Part shown: positions 46,161 through 57,025 of the stretch, one piece after another
Layout of the letters: every line of letters starts with the position of its first letter
Position numbering within the stretch: the stretch's first letter is position 1
NCBI GenBank assembly: GCA_948474755.1
Contig: CAOLHI010002136.1
Location: 372,001 to 436,000 of the forward strand
From: Ctenosaura bakeri
Lineage: Eukaryota; Chordata; Lepidosauria; Squamata; Iguanidae
Length of the DNA: 64,000 nt
Direction: 5' to 3'
Notes under the pieces: generated by a model
Told to the model about the DNA's origin: nothing
Seen by the model: the letters and a program-made list of their open reading frames with translations, nothing else
The model's database searches: none
Program-made: the position numbers and the translations under genes

Positions 46161-47487
46161 ATTCTCAGTTGCTCATCTGCTATGCCATCGGTTTGTCACA
46201 AGCACAGGCATAATATTAGATTAGATTAATTGTGTGTGATATTGGGTGCTATAACAGGATTGTAATTGAGGATTCCTTAACCTATCCTGTGTATTAAACT
46301 CTGGGTCAGCCAATTGATTGATTGTATTTTTGGCTGCCTTTCTCCCAGAGTTGGGACCCAAGGCGGCCTATATGTGACTTTGATAACTGTACTATAAGTA
46401 GACATCAATTCCCAACTTTAAGAATATGTGATAATATAGGGCTTTCCCCCTCCAATTCATCCTGGTATTTTACCATTTTAGACCATAACATCAAGCTTAC
46501 TTCTTAATGCACAATACTGTTATTCCAAGGGCCTTTATCCCCATTCATACCCATTATGTCCATTCATATTTTTGTTATCAAATTGTACCTATTCAGTAAA
46601 ATTTGTATAATAATTCAGTTTCAAATTGGATACTGATAATCTTTTCACTGTAGAAGACAATCTTCTTCAACCTTGGCTTCCTTTTGTTCAGAATTCATTT
46701 GAGTATCATTTGCTATCGTACAAGAAATTTCCTTCATTTTTAGTGGAAAAGAGCAAAATGCAAAGAAGACAATGAAACATTAAAATTTAATTAGAGACGT
46801 GTTTAAAAGTAACGTGTAGTTTATTTTAGCTTTCTGTGTGTTTGTGTGCCTTGTTGACCAGAAGCTTATATGTATGGATATTTAGGATGCATTCTTATGC
46901 ACACTTGTTTGAGAGTCATATAGCCCTCAGTGAAGCTTATTTCTGAATAGGTACGATTAGTTTTAACAGTTGAGTTCAAGGGGAATTACTCTGTAGTGAG
47001 CATAGCACTGGATGTCTCATAGAACTCAGTGAGGCTTATTTTGACAGAGAAGTGCACTGTAAATTCTTTTTATATCTTGGCTGTAGCAGTCAGTACATCT
47101 CACTTTTTCTTTCCATTTATATGATCATATGTATTTTTAAAATAGCCTCACCTATCTGTAGATGCAAGCTCAATTTTGCTTTTGTTTACTTTATGTGAAC
47201 ATGTAGAAACAGTAAAGGTCAGTTGCTTTATTTCCATTATAGAATCTAGACATGATGAAGCCATTCAATACTGTATCTTAAATACAATAAATTTAAATAA
47301 TCAAATAAATTTAAATAAATAAAGATAAATGCTGTATCTTAAATATAAATATTTAATTTAAGCCATGCATTTTGTTTTGCTTTATAAAATGAATTCCTTA
47401 AATTGACTGTTTTGATCTTATAATGGTAGGCTTATTGTTTTGCATCTTCAAATTGTTTGGTGACCCTGGGCAAGATTTTTTTTCAGA
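46161..47487. other. FGFRL1 intron, no strong feature
   Basis: A stretch at 46311-46375 (GCCTTTCTCCCAGAGTTGGGA then CCAAGGCGGCCTA) resembles the end of a squamate SINE or LINE. An AAATAAATTT-rich tract lies at 47280-47350. The rest is unassigned. Confidence 0.35.
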
Positions 47488-47623
47488 GCAGATTTTCCAT
47501 TGCTTGCCTCTTAGATTGAGGGAATGTGTTACCCATGGGTTTCCGTGTCTGAAGGGGGATTTTAACCCTTGTCTGCCAGAGTACTAGTCCAAAACTCAAA
47601 CCATTACACCACAATGACTCCCA
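47488..47623 (-). mobile_element. Sauria-type SINE, truncated
   Basis: The minus strand has the head words GTGGTGTAATGGTTTGAG and a decayed B-box region. It ends 162 bp upstream of the Ig2 exon acceptor. Confidence 0.6.
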
Positions 47624-47785
47624 TAATGGGAGGTAGTTGTTCCAAATACAACAAAAACAACAGCATGAAAAGCATCTTCTGCCTCATATAGCAATGCTTC
47701 CTTCACTGTTAGAACTCAGTGCCCTATAATCAGTATCTTTTTTTACCTATCCCCTCCTGCACCCGTGCCTTGTTTGTCTTTGCAG

Positions 47786-48070
47786 CTCGGCCTAGATTTA
47801 CTCAACCTGCCAAGATGAGACGGAGAGTGATTGCTCGACCAGTGGGGAGTTCAGTCCGCCTGAAATGCGTTGCTAGTGGGAATCCTCGCCCTGACATTAC
47901 CTGGCTGAAAGACAACAAGCCTCTTAGCCCACAGGAGATTGGTGAGAATAAACGGAAGAAGTGGACACTGAATTTGAAAAACCTGAAGCCTGAGGATAGT
48001 GGGAAATACACCTGCCGTGTCTTCAACAGAATTGGAGAAATCAATGCTACCTACAAAGTCGAAGTAATCC
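47786..48070 (+). CDS. FGFRL1: FGFRL1 exon: Ig-like domain 2
   Basis: A 285-nt exon lies between TTTGCAG and CGTAAGTAG, phase 1 at both ends. The peptide opens [19 protein letters not shown], where the Arg/Lys cluster corresponds to the heparin-binding site of FGF receptor Ig2. The two Ig cysteines are in LKCVASG (47866-47868) and YTCRVFN (48013-48015), with the tryptophan ITWLKD between them and the DSGKYTC motif before the second. An N-glycosylation sequon NAT lies in EINATYKV. The last base pairs with the next exon to give Q in VIQRTRSKP. This domain binds FGF ligand and heparin in the family. Identity with FGFRL1 rather than FGFR1-4 rests on [19 protein letters not shown] and the kinase-free last exon. 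Confidence 0.98.
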
Positions 48071-48641
48071 GTAAGTAGTCCACTAAGTCTGAAGATGGGA
48101 AGATATTCTTCTTAGGCAAACAGCCTGAAGTCTGCTCCTATGTATGCACTGAGAAGTGAACTTAGAGAAGCTTGGGTCTAAGGACTGTTTGGTACTGGGA
48201 AAGGCAATGAGTATAACAGTGTTCCTCTAATCTCTGCACACTTATGAGATGTAAAAAGTGTTGTGGGTCCCAGGAAGATGTGGGGAAGTGGTCCATACAA
48301 ATGGGTACATTTGAGTGAATCAGGAGTCTTACAGACCAAAAATGTAAAGTGAAGACTATCAGAACATTTCACATGCATTGGAACAGGTCTGCGGTGTGGA
48401 ACAAGTCTACATAACATGGGAAGAGAATTTAAAGCACTAGGAATCTAATGATGAGCCCTGTCCATTCTATATACAAGTAGGAACAAGACTTTTTTTCATT
48501 TACTGCAGAATGGTAGTATTCAAAGGAAACTCGTAAATTAACTATTTTTTTCAAGAAATTGGAGTTTCAGTTGATAGTATACACTATGGAATTAATTTAA
48601 TGTTATTATCCAAAGCATAATAGCTTTGAAGTCTTATAAGA

Positions 48642-49520
48642 ATCACAGAATCATAGAATCATAACAGTTGGAAGGGGCTCCATGAGACATTGAACTCAGC
48701 CCCCTGCTCAATGCAGGATCTCCTGCTAGAGCAACCATAGCAAAAAGCTGTTAAGCCTCTTCATGAAGATGTCCAGTGGAGATCCCACAACCTCTCTAGA
48801 TAATTGTCTCCGTTACCAAACCACTTGTACTATCAATAAATTCCTTCTAATGTCCATCAAAATGTAACCTCCTGTAACTTAAAACTATTAGACATGGCCC
48901 TAGCCCCTGGAGCAGGAGAGAACTAGCTTGTACTCTTCTCTCTGTGGCAGTCCTTGAGATATTTAAAGAGTATAATCTTGTCACCCCTCAGCCTTCTCTT
49001 CACTAAGCTGAAAATACTCATCTCCTTCAACTTTTTCTCACTTGTTTTGTTCTCCATATATCATCCTTGCTACCCTTCTCCCGACCTGCTCCAGCTTCTC
49101 TTAAATCCTTCCTAAAATGAGATGTCCAGATGAGGTGTGATGAGCACAGAAAATAATGGGACCATTTTTTCCCTTCTCTTGGAAACTATGGTTCTATTAA
49201 TGCAGGCTAAACTAGTATTCACCTTGTTTGCTGCAGCATCACCCTGTTGTGTCATGTTTAATTTATGATCAACAGTAATCCCAATGTCCTTTTCAGTACT
49301 GCCAATAGTGTATCCCTCATCCTACACCTTTGCATCTGATTTTTGCAACTTAAATATAGAATTTTTCATTTGTGTACATTGAATTTCATTTTTTTTAAAA
49401 ATTGTCCATTTTTTAACATTTATCAAGATCTCTTTGAATTCTGTTCTTATCTTCTGTTCCTGTCTTGACTACCCTCTCAGTTTTGTGTCAAACACAAACT
49501 CTTCTACCTATCATTTAAGT
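48642..49520 (-). mobile_element. CR1 LINE 3' region in the Ig2-Ig3 intron
   Basis: The minus strand ends with AGAATCATAGA-type CR1 3' repeats at 48642 and continues upstream through a CR1-like 3' coding region (landmarks CTTCTCTTCACTAAGCTGA at about 48990 and GAGATGTCCAGATGAGG at about 49120, antisense). It is heavily decayed with no open frame, and it is the main repeat in this intron. Confidence 0.8.
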
Positions 49521-51726
49521 AATTAATAAAAATAAAAAAGAATAAAAAATAAAGGCAACAAAGGCTACTGAGGCAGCTTTGTGATTTGAAGGTAGGTAGA
49601 AAGAATTTTGCACATTTTAGTTTTAAGGAAAGAATCATACTGGGTTTTGTTAAAATAAAGAGGCATTGGCATTTGCAAGTATTATATTGGCAAGTATTAG
49701 AGATTATCTGTTTAAAACGGGAGTTGACCCAATTTAACAAATTGTCAGAATTGACAGAATACAGAAGAAATGGACAAGATCTTTCCACAAAGTGGAACCC
49801 ACTTGTTACATTTTAGAATAGTAGTTTCATATTAAGTAAAGCTCTAATTATTATTTTTGGATAGGATTTATAAATTGTGTACTGAGGTCTTCGTTTTTTG
49901 TTAGAATATCTGGATCATTTGGTGAAAACTGCTGATGGTGATGGTAATGGTGTAGTAGAATATCATCACCTCACAGATATATTTAAAAAGAGCTGGTAAC
50001 ATATTTTTTCCAAATAAATAAACCTGGAAAATTATTCTTACTTTTTGATGTTAGTCCCTTCAGTAGTGTACCAAATGCATTAGACTCAAGACAAGGGAGA
50101 AAATAATTAGAACTGCTGAAAAATCAGTGAAGTGAACAGTAAAATTGAATCACTTGAATTTGTAAATTTGTAAGCAAAAGCAGATTCATTCAGATTATGT
50201 GCATAGTTGTTTCCTTCCCTATCTCCCTCTTACATATTTAATTCTTGTATGTCAATGCATTGTGCACTGTGATTTTTTTTCCCTTTCTATGCTGAGTCAA
50301 AATCTTCTGTTTTTGACGTGGCTATATATGCCTTGATGTTATGACATTATGATGTTGCACTGCTAAAAACAAAACTGTAAGAGGAAAGGTCTTTTTTTAA
50401 AAAAACAAATTATTTCTTGTTACTTTCCAACAGTAAGATTCACTTGAGGTAGAATATAACAGTCATTACTTTGTTGTGAAACATAATCTTGTCTGGATGT
50501 GGCATGTACCATGCAAATACATATACATATGTATACAGTGGATTGTCTGCCCCAGTATCACAAGTGCATAACATATGCGGTGGATTGTCCACTCTAGTAA
50601 ATCTAAACCATGACTACAGTAATTAGTAGCATCGCTCTCTGTGATTTCATAGACCTGACTTGATTCCCATTATTAGTTTTAGCGTGGTGGAATTAGTTTT
50701 GGTGTGGAAATTCCCACATTTGAAGGCACTAATCTGCTCAATGATAACCCTTTTTTCTGTGTAAAAATGTGAATGAAAAGCACATGTGGAAGGATTCAGT
50801 TGTATATAGATTATACAAACCTGCTGGACATCTGGGACTGATAAAGATGCAGCTGTGTAGAAGCAGTAAAAACATGTGTTTACATTAAAACCAGGAGCAC
50901 AGACAGGAAAATGAATCAAGCCTCATCTCAATGTCAGATGCAGCATTTTCACTTCATCAGAACCAGGCAGTCCTCTTCTGTCCCCATTTATCTTGGTTTT
51001 TATCAAGCCAAAGATGTCTGTATCCTTTGTTTTTGTTAGCTTTTGTAAGCTAAGCATAAAGAGTTGCCAGACTTTGGCAGACACATTTTTGAAGGGTTTC
51101 TTTATATTTTGACAGCATGCTGTAGGGTAGTACAGGGGTTATCCTATTTCCTCACTTAAACCTTCTGTCTATGCTACTGGTCACTTGTCAGGCTCACCTG
51201 CTTATCAAAACTTCTGCTTCCAACTTTAATCCTTATGACTGCCATGAATACAATGGTGTGATTTGCAGCCTCACATTCTGCATCCCTACATAAGAGTTAG
51301 ATACAGATATATCATTTCTTGTTCCGATTTCAAAGTCAATATGAAATCTTCTTGGTCTGCAGAGGAAATATCAGGCGGGGATTCCCCAGTTTCCAGACTT
51401 GCAAGGGTTATGACCATATCATATTTCACCAAAAAAATAAGTTCCACTTTAATTTGCTGTCATCACTACTGCAGGGAAATTGATTGCCAGCACTCCACAT
51501 GCCTTAGTTTCTAATTTAGGGACAAATGAAATGAAATTCATTTCATTTAATCCCGATACCAGATTGTTCTGGTTTAGTCTTTATTTTATTATTTCTTTAG
51601 AATCTCAAGAATTTCTAAAAATTTACTTTTTATTAATTAGCATTGATAGAAGGACCTTTCGAACACTCCACCACATAAAGCATTCTTGAATGCATTTTTA
51701 AAGAAGGTGATTGTACTTATTTTCAG
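49521..51726. other. FGFRL1 intron, no recognised feature
   Basis: AT-rich sequence up to the Ig3 exon acceptor. Nothing supportable. Confidence 0.45.
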
Positions 51727-52080
51727 AGAGAACAAGATCCAAGCCAATTCTTACAGGAACACACCCTGTGAACACGACAGTTGACTATGGAGGGACAACT
51801 TCATTTCAGTGCAAGGTGAGAAGTGACGTCAAGCCTGTCATTCAGTGGCTGAAGAGAGTGGAGTATGGCACTGAGAACAAATATAATTCTACCATCGACG
51901 TTGGGGGACAGAAATTTGTGGTGCTGCCCACGGGGGAGGTCTGGTCTCGTCCTGATGGCTCCTACCTGAACAAACTCATGATCACACGAGCCAAAGAAGA
52001 GGATGCTGGGATGTACATTTGCCTGGGTGCCAACACCATGGGATACAGCTTCCGAAGTGCATTTCTCACTGTGCTGCCAG
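51727..52080 (+). CDS. FGFRL1: FGFRL1 exon: Ig-like domain 3
   Basis: A 354-nt exon lies between ATTTTCAG and GGTAAGATA, phase 1 at both ends. The peptide begins [20 protein letters not shown] and holds the whole of Ig3: first cysteine in SFQCKVRS, tryptophan in [10 protein letters not shown], second cysteine in [16 protein letters not shown] preceded by DAG. Sequons NTT and NST are present. The block [16 protein letters not shown] and the segment [15 protein letters not shown] are hallmark FGFRL1 sequences. In FGFR1-3 this domain is split over alternative exons IIIb and IIIc, whereas here it is a single exon, as in other FGFRL1 genes. The family uses this domain with Ig2 to bind FGFs, and it is implicated in cell adhesion and fusion. 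Confidence 0.98.
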
Positions 52081-52490
52081 GTAAGATATAATGGGCAGTT
52101 GGTTCTCCTTTATTGCTGGGCATTAAGTCTCCCTTTTCCTTTTCATTCAGGCTTCCATCATAAATGTCAGGGTGCAGAAGAAGGTTTGTTTTGATACTGC
52201 AGCCTCTGACATGATGAAAAGTCCTGCTGGGATCTTCTTTCCTGCAGGACAAGAAACCACTGTGGTTGCTGGAGAGAGGCCTGGAGGAGGGATCTAGGCA
52301 TTGGATTTCCCCTACAGGTTTAGAGCTTTGTTCAGCATTGTCAGAGGCCTTCTTATAGTCCTTGGGATGTATTTCTGGGACCACAGGATTTCAACTTTAT
52401 TTGTACATGTTCTATTTCTTAGTTTATTGCTGTTGTTACTGGAACTTAACTGGATGGATTCTAAGCAACCTGCTCTATCTAATCAACTTG
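52081..52490. other. FGFRL1 last intron, 5' part
   Basis: This is the start of the 3.0-kb intron 52081-55110; no feature is recognised in this part. Confidence 0.45.
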
Positions 52491-52496
52491 GCTGGA

Positions 52497-52708
52497 TGCC
52501 CTTTCACACTACAGAGTTGTAGACCTGTGATTCCACCACCATGACTGCATCCTGTGAAATCCAGGGGTTTGTAGTTTTATCAGCAGCTGCAGAGGAGCTT
52601 TCTGGCTAAATGTCTTTCCCTAAACTGCCATTCTCAGGATTCCATAGGAAAGAGCCATGGCAGTTAAAGTGGAACCACAGTGCTGCAATTGTGTATTATG
52701 TAAGGGCC
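52497..52708. mobile_element. Old palindromic MITE in the last FGFRL1 intron
   Basis: The left end TGCCCTTTCACACTAC and the right end (reverse complement GGCCCTTACATAATAC) resemble the family at 23480. Internally, AGGATTCCATAGGA and CAGTTAAAGTGGAACCACAG face a decayed left arm. Duplications are no longer readable. Related to, but not the same subfamily as, the perfect foldback copies. Confidence 0.6.
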
Positions 52709-53085
52709 CTACAACTTGGAACATTTGCAGTAACTAGCAGTGGAGTTAAACTAATGCACCTTTTTTGGAGGATTCTTCCACAAGATCTCATGGAAGGGTA
52801 CTACTGAAGAGTCCTTGAAGAGCCCCTTAATTGATAGGAATTAGAAATCAGTGCAGAGCACCTCCAGACTTTCAAACACAAATGTCTTTGAAGCTCTTGC
52901 ATCTTTTGTTTTTGTTTTGGTTTTTTTTTTTAAATTAAAACCCATGAAAATAATATAACAGAACACTGAAAGAAAAGAAAGAATAAAAACTGTGTGAAAT
53001 TGCTGTGAAAGAATGGATATAAAGAAAAAAGAGGTCTTTATTTCTTATATGAATCCCATGAATGCAACTCTTTGTGGACTTTTTA

Positions 53086-53131
53086 TGAGTCAATAATTCG
53101 ACTGCACTTGGGACTAACAATAGGTTCTTCT
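53086..53131 (+). repeat. 46-bp direct repeat, copy 1
   Basis: This sequence is identical over 46 bp to 53570-53615, 484 bp downstream. Similarity weakens but can still be traced for about 20 bp after each copy (TCTGTCTCCTTCA against TCTGTGCCTCATA). Confidence 0.92.
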
Positions 53132-53569
53132 CTGTTCTGTCTCCTTCATGGGACTTTGTGAGAACAGACCCACCCCATTAAAAGGCTACACTAATGTGCA
53201 GTTCTACAAAATGGGAGCAAAGGGAAAAGACCATGAAATCTAAAGCTATATTTGTCTAAACTGGTGGTATATAAAAGACTGCTTTGCTCTTAACTAGTTT
53301 TGAAAGTGCACATACTTCTAGACATTGGCCAAGATTTTATATCATGGTTGCATAATGTATGTCAATTGTGGTTGCACAGTGCCACCTTTATTGCTGAATA
53401 TGGGCATTGTGCAACTGATGTTGTATCTCCCCCTGTGCCTGCTTAAAGTAATACTTTGAAGGCACTGATAAAATAGCTATATAGATCCAAGATGCATAAC
53501 TGCATGGCTGACAACCCCTTGGTTTGTCCCAGTTATTGTATCGTGAAGCAACATTTATGTTCATCCAGT

Positions 53570-53615
53570 TGAGTCAATAATTCGACTGCACTTGGGACTA
53601 ACAATAGGTTCTTCT
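53570..53615 (+). repeat. 46-bp direct repeat, copy 2, leading into a GC-rich block
   Basis: Identical to 53086-53131. It is followed at 53611-53870 by a block with CTTCTTCGTGGTCTCTGTG, GCGCATGCACAGTAG and GAGCATGCTCAGTCC. That block looks like a piece of an interspersed repeat I cannot name. The pair may be the ends or monomers of one mobile element. Confidence 0.9.
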
Positions 53616-54507
53616 TCGTGGTCTCTGTGCCTCATACAGTGGGAATCTTCGCGCATGCACAGTAGCTTTTCAGAAAGTTCCAGAGCTGAGCAACTTGGCA
53701 GGAACTTCTCCCTCCTTCGGTACTGAGCATGCTCAGTCCCGCCAAGCTAATGGTCTCCCCTCAGTTTCTTTCGTCCGCTGACCTGTTAGCAGTTCAGAAG
53801 GCTTCCTCACTGAGTGGTTGTCTAAATTCTTGGCTTTTTCTTCGTCCTTTTGTTCATTTTATTTAGGCCCGCATGCAATGTTTATGCTTGGAAGTGCATT
53901 TAAGGAACAAAGAATTGCTTATCTCTGTTGCAGGACAGCCAAAAAAGTGCAACCACATGTGTAATGGAATTTGTGCGTGTGTCTGAGGCTGTTTTGGCCA
54001 TTGACAATCCTTGACCATCAGCAAAATTAATAGCTGACTAAATAAGGGGAAGTCAGCAGGTAGCACTTTGCATCTGCATGGACAGTTACTGTTCTTCTTG
54101 AGGACCTCCTTATTGACACTAGGGATCTAACTACACGTTACATGCACTCGTATGAAGCAAATGCCCAACAGTTACATTTTTAATTAAAAGAAGCTTCAGG
54201 AATGAGTCTTCTGGAATGGAATGCATACCTTTTTTTTCTCTTCTCTGCATAACCCACCAACTGCTTTTCTGCTGTGGGATTCCAGATGCATACTTGTAAG
54301 ATTAAAACCATTAGGGATCCTGTGCAGGAGTATTTAGAACAGAGACATAACAGTTCAGGAAAGGGTTAAGTCTAATGAGTTAAGTTACCACTGCAAATTT
54401 CCAGATGTTGTTTGCATGTAATATTAGTTACATTGGTAGAAACTTCTGTGACTCTTTGGTGGAAAAGTCACTGCATCATTCCTCCTGCCTAGGGTTTCTC
54501 TTAAACT

Positions 54508-54605
54508 TGGGATGGGGAACTTGTGGCCCTTCAGACACTGGACAGCAGTTCTCTTCATCCATGGGCATTAGCCATACTGGCTTGAGCTCGTGGAAGTTGA
54601 GTGAC
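54508..54605 (+). mobile_element. hAT-like fragment
   Basis: GGGATGGGGAACTTGTGGCC, CTTCAGACACTGGACAGCAG and GGCATTAGCCATACTGGCT match, from memory, the left end of a widespread amniote hAT-like repeat. No right end or duplication. Confidence 0.5.
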
Positions 54606-55110
54606 AGAATGAAGTATGACAGGTTTCTTATTCATGCTCTCAAAGAGCCTTACACACCACTTTCTTTCACAAAAGCTTCCATATGAGTCAGGCTGTAGAG
54701 CTAGCACTCTGTGTGGTTCCACAGGCTCAGAAGAAGAGATACCGGCAGAGTTGATAGCAAGATCCAGGAGTGAACAAAACCCGCTGCATGTGGCTGAGTC
54801 ACATCCATGCCGAGTCACTGCATGAGCAGATCATAGAGCTGAAGTCCAGATTTCTCATTTGTTGATCGGGGGAAGGCATTGTTGACAGGGGCTTTGTTTC
54901 TGCCTCTGTTCTAAGCCATACTATCACTAAGTGCTGGTGCTAGCAAATTATATGTCAAACTGGCTGAAATAAAATTAACATACAAAGCATCATCCAAGAA
55001 AAGTATACAAAAATTCAACCTGACATCTAGTCTAAATCTCCCTGCCCTGATTCTAATTAACATTTTTTCCCTTTCTCTTTCTCTCTGTCTATGTGCAACC
55101 TGCTGTCCAG

Positions 55111-55526
55111 ATCCCAAACCACCCAGTCAGCCTGTGGCTCCTTCCTCTGCTAGCAATCTCCCATGGCCTGTGATCATTGGGATCCCTGCCGGAGCTGTTT
55201 TCATCTTTGGAACCATCCTTCTGTGGCTCTGCCAAACCAAGAAGAAGCCGTGTTCTCCTCCATCAGCAGCTCCCATACACAGACCTCACCCCCGGGACCG
55301 GGTCTGTGTGCCCCAGGTCCCAGATAAAGACTGCATCTCCTCCATGAACTATGAGGAATATGTCACACAGCAACAGCAGCAGCACTTGCTAGCCCAAGGG
55401 CCAGCTCTGGCCCCAAACATGGCTTCCAAAATGTACCCAAAGATTTACACAGACATCCATACTCACACTCATTCACACGTGGAGGGCAAAGTTCACCAGC
55501 ATCAGCACATTCATTATCAGTGCTAA
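55111..55526 (+). CDS. FGFRL1: FGFRL1 last exon: transmembrane segment and cytoplasmic tail
   Basis: The exon follows TGCTGTCCAG, enters in phase 1 and ends at TAA (55524-55526), coding for about 138 residues. A short juxtamembrane stretch ([13 protein letters not shown]) leads to one hydrophobic segment of about 25 residues (55158-55232, [19 protein letters not shown] and on to LLWLC), followed by the basic stop-transfer QTKKKPC. The tail has no kinase domain, the defining trait of FGFRL1. It carries MNYEEYV, a run of five glutamines (55368-55382), the tandem-tyrosine motif MYPKIYTDI (55431-55457) and a histidine-rich end ([18 protein letters not shown]). The tyrosine and His-rich end is strongly conserved in the family and linked to trafficking; the middle of the tail varies. 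Confidence 0.98.
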
Positions 55527-56560
55527 GAGGCAGCCATGTGTGGGTTTTTATCTTGTGGTACTACAGACAGTCAGGCACTGCTTTGGGTTAGCTTATATTG
55601 CCAAGGTATGGGGCTGGGTGAGGAAGGAAACCAAATTTAAATGAAACCAAAAGAAGAAGAAGAAGAAGGAGGAGGAGGAGGAGACAAACGTGGAGTAAAG
55701 GTTTGCTGTTTGTTTGTTTTTACTGTGACAAGGAAGAGTGAAGGAATTTCCAGGGGCAAAGACAACCACTTGTGTCTTTGAAAAATCAGAAAGGCCTGTT
55801 GTGCAAGCAAGAGGAAGAAATGAAAGGAAACTGGGGTCTGGTCCCCTTCTCTTTCTGTTGCTGTTTCTGCTCTGGAGCCAGTTGCAGATGGGCAAGACTC
55901 CCGTGGCTCCTTCCTTTGGATCATGCACAAAAGACCCTTTTCCTTCAGAGGAAGTGAAAGCAAGGTACCAGAGGCCCAATGTCAAAGCAACACGATACAC
56001 AGAAGCATCTGAGTGGCCTTACAAAGGGGAAGAACACCATCCTGGCTCTTTCCGGAGGAAGCAAGGGAGATGGATGGATGAATGGATGGATGGACGGGCA
56101 GATATATAGATATAGTTGTGAAAGTTTGTAATGCTGCCTGGAAATTAGCAATAAGCAAGCTAGTAATGAATGAGTGTCCCTCTTTCACTTGAGGGCCTTT
56201 CTCTAAACCTTCAAAGGGCTTAGCTTTCCTTCCCTACCCTCACAGCTGCCATAAAAGCGAAGGACATTTTACGTTTCATCTTTATGCTTAATATTTAAAT
56301 ATAATAATGCTAATAATAATTGAACTGGTGATTTCTTTAAAAAAAAATCATGTTGCCCTTAAATACCTGTCATCAGATTTTCATAGTTTATAGTGGGAAA
56401 ACTATAAACTGATAAGTGACAACACAAAGCAAGATGAAAACAGTTTTTTTAAACTAGAAAGTCTAAAATCAGTCTCCAGGGAATAATGAATTTACTGAGT
56501 ATGCACTTGTGGGCATGGGGGTATGTGGGGGGGAGGAGGAAGGGAATGGAGTTTCCCTTT

Positions 56561-56741
56561 GGCCATTTCCACACTAGCCTGTTATAGTATTATTATTCCA
56601 CTTTCAACATCCTGTGGAATCCTGGGATTTGAAGTTTAGGGAGGGGCTTTTGAGGCCCCTCCCTCAGCTGCAAACCTCAGGATTCCATAGGATGTTGAAA
56701 GTGGAATAATAGCACTGTAATAGGCTAATGCGGAAATGGCC
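56561..56741. mobile_element. Palindromic Harbinger-like MITE in the FGFRL1 3' UTR (TTT duplication)
   Basis: The ends GGCCATTTCCACACTAG and, reverse-complemented, GGCCATTTCCGCATTAG are flanked by TTT (56558-56560 and 56742-56744). The arms of about 80 bp are nearly complementary around a GGGGCTTTTGAGGCCCC centre. If the signal at 57001 is used, the mRNA would contain this hairpin. Confidence 0.9.
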
Positions 56742-57000
56742 TTTGTAAAGTAAATCATGCAATCTCCTTTCAGTTCAGTTTTAAGAGTGGGGGGAATTAA
56801 CAAAACTGAACCATAATATCCCAGTGGTGTAGAAATGAATTCAGTCAAAAATCTAAACCTTTTTAATTCTATATAGAGTTTAACAGAAGACATGTATATT
56901 TAATTTATTTTGTTAAAACAAAGAAGAAGAAAAAGAAAAATGTATGATATTTTCCTCAAGAAAAAAAAATCAAGCATTTCTATACATATTTTGGTCAAGT

Positions 57001-57006
57001 AATAAA
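57001..57006 (+). terminator. Predicted FGFRL1 polyadenylation signal
   Basis: Canonical AATAAA, about 1.47 kb after the stop codon and the first one in that interval. A T-rich stretch with TTTTCCCAGG follows. Cleavage would be expected 10-25 bp downstream. Confidence 0.65.
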
Positions 57007-57025
57007 GATTTTCCCAGGTTGCTAT

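Larger units (their letters stand above)
55527..57025 (+). other. FGFRL1: Predicted FGFRL1 3' untranslated region
   Basis: The first AATAAA I find after the stop is at 57001, giving a UTR of about 1.5 kb, which suits the family. It contains a GAA/GGA microsatellite (55652-55684), a GATG tetranucleotide run (56069-56095) and a 181-bp palindromic MITE (56561-56741). The stretch before the signal (TTTTGGTCAAGTAATAAAG) feels conserved, but I cannot verify that. The 3' end is predicted, not observed. Confidence 0.7.
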
